DNA of 64,000 bases from Algivirga pacifica. GTDB taxonomy: Bacteria; Bacteroidota; Bacteroidia; Cytophagales; Flammeovirgaceae. Below the pieces are notes generated by a model, which was not told the DNA's origin, searched no databases, and was given only the letters and a program-made list of their open reading frames with translations. Of the stretch, positions 60,220-64,000 are shown in pieces. The stretch spans positions 36,653 to 100,652 of the forward strand of contig NZ_BAABJX010000038.1 of NCBI RefSeq assembly GCF_039543525.1, read 5' to 3'. Position 1 is the first letter of the stretch. Every line of letters starts with the position of its first letter. The position numbers were made by a program, and so were the translations under genes.

Positions 60220-61929
60220 TTGCTCAACAAAATAATACTGAAAGTGAGATTTTTATTGATTTTAATAATCCTTTTTTTAAATGTTAAAACGACTGTTTTA
60301 TCTCAAGTTATATATGAAAAAATAGAGGTGAAGAAAAATGACTTTACTGGCGCTTTAGCTACTGAAGTAGATACTTTACCTTTCAATTTTAAATTTATAC
60401 CTGAAACAGGTGTTTCTCTTTCTTTTCCCAATAAGTGTTTGAAAGGTTATTTGGGAGGGAATTTAAATTATGCTCATTGGACTGTTCAGATTTCGACTTT
60501 GATGAATGTCGAAAACTATAATAATATTAAGTATGAAGTAGGGGGGAGGTCAGCGGTTAGGTATAGCATTTATAAAAAATGGTTTGTAGAATCGGCATAT
60601 GCATTATCTGTACCTTTATTGCCCCTTACGTCTAGTGATAGGAAAGTTGAAACTAGCAAGTTATCTCATATATATTCTGGAGCTATAGGGTATAATATTA
60701 ATATTTTTCAAAAATATCTTTTTCATGTTAAGATAGAAGGGGGAATAGAAAAGCAGCATCCATTTATAAATGTAGGAATGGGTTTTCCTTTAGTTTTGAG
60801 TGATCGTAAGATAGATAAATTAAAGCGGGAATCAGAAGTGAAAATGGAGGAAGTAAAGGCAAAGGGTAAAGGGAAATTGAAACAAGTATTAACTTTTAAG
60901 GATCGGTTAGAGTATTTGAGTGACAATAAATCACAACCTTTAATTAGCTTATTTAAATTGGTTACTCAATCTATAGATACAGAACAAGTATTCAGTATAC
61001 CTCAAGGAGACTCCATGAAAATACAGTATGCTCCTGCTGTGAAGCTTCCGTTAAGTAAATCACTCACTTTTGGTATAGGTCCAAAAATATTAGGAGTATA
61101 TGATAGTCTACAAACAGCTTTTGATTTGGGTGGTAGGTTTTTTTTACGTTACAAGCCTATTAACAAGAAATGGTTGCCTTATCTACAGGCAGAATATGGA
61201 GGACTCATTCAAACGGTATCAAGGCAATATGTGGACAAATGGAAAATTGAATCTTTGAATTGGAAAGCTGATTATTTACTAGGAATAGGGTATTCTTTTC
61301 GAGTGACGTCATCTAATAATATTGAAATGAGTTTGTTTCGTAAGTTGAGAATGAATAAAGGAGATTTTGAAAGTACATCAGAACCGTGGGATTTTCGTTT
61401 TTCTTTTTCAACAGATATGCCCTACATCGATAAAGAAATTAATAGGGTTGAATTACCTAAGCCTGATTTTGATCTAAGTCAATTTTTGAAGTTGGGAGGA
61501 GAACTTAACATAAGTATTCAAGAACCAATAGGAGTTGAGTTAGCTCCTAATATTTCATATCGTTTTGGAAAACAAAATAAACAAAAAGTAAAACCATGGG
61601 TACTATCGATGATGCCCTTACTCTCTTTTTCAAGAGTAAAAGAATATGGAGATTTAGTTTCTTATGGAGGTAGATTACAGGGGATGTATAACCCTAGCCA
61701 ATTTTGGCCTTCACTGCAGTTGGAGGTAGAAAGTATTAATGCTTCAGATTATAGAATCGAGGAATACAAAAGAGTCTGGTGTAGCTCCATTTATTTTGGA
61801 GCTAAACATCAATTTAGTATAGGTGGGTTATTTTCTTATTCAATTAATATTATGAGAAATTTAACATATCAAGAAAGCACTCCGGTTAATTCTTCACCTT
61901 GGGTTGTAAGGATTGGTTTCGGTAAATAA
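60220..61929 (+). CDS. outer-membrane beta-barrel-like protein
   Basis: A 569-residue protein with a signal peptide (VRFLLILIILFLNVKTTVLSQ, shown in part, about residues 9-29). Alternating beta-strand patterns follow and it ends WVVRIGFGK, an aromatic-ending C-terminal strand typical of outer-membrane barrels. No plug, SusC or PorP signature is seen. The gene is AT-rich and lacks the GTTGCGG word that fills the element, so it is probably outside it. It precedes the repeat protein and may help display it. Confidence 0.6.
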   Translation: MLNKIILKVRFLLILIILFLNVKTTVLSQVIYEKIEVKKNDFTGALATEVDTLPFNFKFIPETGVSLSFPNKCLKGYLGGNLNYAHWTVQISTLMNVENYNNIKYEVGGRSAVRYSIYKKWFVESAYALSVPLLPLTSSDRKVETSKLSHIYSGAIGYNINIFQKYLFHVKIEGGIEKQHPFINVGMGFPLVLSDRKIDKLKRESEVKMEEVKAKGKGKLKQVLTFKDRLEYLSDNKSQPLISLFKLVTQSIDTEQVFSIPQGDSMKIQYAPAVKLPLSKSLTFGIGPKILGVYDSLQTAFDLGGRFFLRYKPINKKWLPYLQAEYGGLIQTVSRQYVDKWKIESLNWKADYLLGIGYSFRVTSSNNIEMSLFRKLRMNKGDFESTSEPWDFRFSFSTDMPYIDKEINRVELPKPDFDLSQFLKLGGELNISIQEPIGVELAPNISYRFGKQNKQKVKPWVLSMMPLLSFSRVKEYGDLVSYGGRLQGMYNPSQFWPSLQLEVESINASDYRIEEYKRVWCSSIYFGAKHQFSIGGLFSYSINIMRNLTYQESTPVNSSPWVVRIGFGK

Positions 61930-62100
61930 ATACTCATTTATTATGAGTATAAGAATATGTTTCAATTTATTATTCTAGAGACTTTTTTCTATAGAAAAGT
62001 AGGTTTGGGAAGTATTTACTTTTACAATCTCCTGAAAGTAGTTAGATAGATTTTTTATCCAGAATCAAGTTATTGTTGTGAATCAAAAACAGTTATTTAG

Positions 62101-64000
62101 ATGAGAAAAGGTATACTTTTTTATTTATTATTGTCACTATATTCTTTGGTGGGATTTTCTCAAAAGAAAGATAAAAATTCTGAAAATTCGAATTCATCAG
62201 CAGGATCTTTGATGTCAATAAAAGAACTTGATTTTTCAGGAAAAGCTCTTTATCCTTTAGTCCCCTCTATTACGTTAGGTACACCTTCTTACAAATGGGC
62301 CGGAATTTTTTCAGAAATGGTTACTATTGATAGAGACTTATCAGTAGCCGGTAATACGAGCCTGGCAGGTATGCTATCTGTAACAGGCGCGTCCAGTTTC
62401 ACTGATTTGAGTTCCAGTGGCACCTCCAGTTTAACGACCTTGGAAGTATCAGATAACACGAGCCTGGCAGGTATGTTGTCTGTAACAGGCGCATCAAGTT
62501 TCACTGATTTGAGTTCCAGTGGTACCTCCAGTTTAACGACCTTGGAAGTATCAGATAACACGAGCCTGGCAGGTATGTTGTCTGTAACAGGCGCGTCTAG
62601 TTTCACTGATTTGAGTTCCAGTGGTACCTCCAGTTTAACGACCTTGGAAGTGTCAGGTAATACGAGCCTGGCAGGTATGCTATCTGTAACAGGCGCGTCC
62701 AGTTTCACTGATTTGAGTTCCAGTGGCACCTCCAGTTTAACGACCTTGGAAGTGTCAGATAATACGAGCCTGGCAGGTATGCTATCTGTAACAGGCGCGT
62801 CCAATTTCACTGATTTGAGTTCCAGTGGCACCTCCAGTTTAACGACCTTAGCAGTATCAGATAACACATCGATGGGTGGTACATTATCCGTTACAGGGGT
62901 ATCCAGTTTTACGGATGTATCGGTTAGCGGAACAATGGATTTATCGAGTGTAGATGTAAGCGGAGGCGCAACAGTAGGAGGAGATCTGTCGGTAGCAGGT
63001 AGTTCAAGTTTAACGACCTTGGCAGTATCAGATAATACGAGCATGACAGGTATGTTATCTGTAACAGGGGCATCCAGTTTCACTGATTTTAGTTCTAGCG
63101 GAACCTCTAGTATAGCGACCTTGGCAGTATCAGATAACACGTCGATGGGTGGTACATTATCGGTTACAGGCGCATCTAGTTTTACGGATGTATCGGTCAG
63201 CGGAACAATGGATTTATCGAGTGTAGATGTAAGCGGAGGTGCAACAGTAGGAGGAGATTTGTCGGTAGCAGGTAGTTCAAGTTTAACGACCTTGGCAGTA
63301 TCAGATAATACGAGCATAACAGGTATGTTATCTGTAACAGGCACCTCCAGTTTCACGGATTTAAGTTCCAGCGGCACCTCCAGTTTAGCGACCTTGGCAG
63401 TATCAGATAACACGTCNNNNNNNNNNNNNNNNNNNNNNNNNNNNNNNNNNNNNNNNNNNNNNNNNNNNNGGAGGAGATCTGTCGGTAGCAGGTAGTTCAA
63501 GTTTAACGACCTTGGCAGTATCAGATAATACGAGCATAACAGGTATGTTATCTGTAACAGGAGCGTCCAATTTCACTGATTTGAGTTCCAGTGGCACCTC
63601 CAGTTTAACGACCTTGGCAGTATCAGATAACACATCGATGGGTGGTACATTATCCGTTACAGGGGCATCCAGTTTTACGGATGTATCGGTGAGCGGAACA
63701 ATGGATTTATCGAGTGTAGATGTAAGTGGAGGCGCAACAGTAGGAGGAGATCTATCGGTAGCAGGTAGTTCAAGTTTAACGACCTTGGCAGTATCAGATA
63801 ATACGAGTATGACAGGTATGTTATCTGTAACAGGAGCGTCAAGTTTCACTGATTTGAGTTCCAGTGGCACATCCAGTTTAACGACCTTGGCAGTGTCAGA
63901 TAACACATCGATGGGTGGTACATTATCCGTTACAGGGGCATCTAGTTTTACGGATGTATCGGTTAGCGGAACAATGGATTTATCGAGTGTAGATGTAAGC
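62101..64000 (+). CDS. secreted repeat protein, probable surface fibre or adhesin (incomplete)
   Basis: A signal peptide (GILFYLLLSLYSLVGFSQ) and a short Asn/Ser linker lead into long tandem repeats. Unit A is 34 residues (LSVTGASSFTDLSSSGTSSL and so on, 102 bp). Unit B is 57 residues with GTMDLSSVDVSGGATVGGDL. After several A units the pattern alternates B and A (91 residues, 273 bp). The Ser/Thr/Gly-rich strands suggest a beta-helix or trimeric shaft. The reading frame breaks at the unknown-base run at 63417-63469 and resumes in a different frame, so the run length is wrong. It continues past the window. Confidence 0.7.
63417..63469. other. run of 53 unknown bases (assembly gap)
   Basis: 53 N bases interrupt the repeat array. 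By comparison with the intact unit at 63144-63249, about 106 bp should lie here, so the gap is probably too short by about 53 bp. That also explains the frame change. The copy number of repeats in this gene is therefore unknown. Confidence 0.85.

Noticed and set aside
62289..63500. Long open frame on the - strand across the repeat array
   Set aside because: It is the antisense of the A/B repeats (Val/Lys/Leu-rich mirror), has no signal of its own and follows from repeat composition. The + strand frame has a signal peptide.
62340..63999. CRISPR-like look of the regular repeats at the right end
   Set aside because: Repeat units are 102 and 171 bp, are translated and have no unique spacers. No cas gene is near.

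Overview
The window looks like chromosomal DNA of a Bacteroidota bacterium, probably a marine-type member of the Cytophagales. The evidence is a CzcA/CusA pump fused to its TolC-like outer-membrane channel, a DUF6660-like protein and a DUF3703 protein, a tyrosine recombinase of the Bacteroidota transposon/prophage type, start sites without clear Shine-Dalgarno sequences, and a TAnnTTTG-like promoter box. The genus cannot be named from the sequence alone.

Layout. (1) 0.3-8.8 kb, + strand: a type I restriction-modification locus (XRE regulator, hsdM, hsdS, an AlbA_2/HATPase protein, hsdR), followed by an HNH endonuclease gene (9.0-9.7 kb). (2) 9.7-10.6 kb: a nitrilase-like gene broken by an in-frame TAG. 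(3) 10.65-24.0 kb, - strand: DNA-handling and release genes. They are a C5 methyltransferase, an N6 methyltransferase, a large SF2 helicase, a RecA-like ATPase, a frameshifted PAPS-reductase-like protein, a GTA-type 3TM holin and small partners. An AT-rich cassette at 19.1-22.1 kb (PLD-like nuclease, PD-(D/E)XK-like nuclease, membrane protein) and an IS200/RAYT transposase with REP sequences interrupt it. (4) 24.2-36.6 kb, - strand: a particle-like operon. It holds a GH108 lysozyme, a peptidoglycan-binding protein, an annexin-like membrane protein, a protamine-like basic protein, a holin-like protein, fibre/spike proteins, two small beta-rich candidate capsid proteins, a transglutaminase-like protein and several single-span membrane proteins. 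I find no terminase, portal, tape-measure or tail-tube gene, so my best hypothesis is an integrated tailless, possibly membrane-containing, virus-like element. (5) 36.9-46.0 kb, + strand: a heavy-metal efflux cargo (Fur-family regulator, DUF6660-like protein, CzcA-TolC fusion, CzcB, DUF3703, two CDF exporters). (6) 46.7-60.1 kb: replication, integration and control genes (wHTH protein, two membrane/coiled-coil proteins, CI-like repressor, tyrosine recombinase, second XRE regulator, RepA-like ATPase, CHC2 primase), with candidate iterons, a D-armless tRNA-like structure and tandem repeats next to the integrase. (7) 60.2 kb to the end: an outer-membrane-like protein and a long secreted repeat protein that contains an assembly gap and runs off the window.

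Regions 3, 4 and 6 read as one mobile element whose ends I could not fix. Three features stand out. The 7-mer GTTGCGG is strongly over-represented in 47.2-59.8 kb and absent from the metal cargo and the flanks. An almost identical C-terminal peptide built on ALELEL ends three different proteins of region 3. A bacterial annexin-like repeat sits in the particle operon. Together these make the element worth study as a possibly undescribed virus-like system carrying metal resistance.
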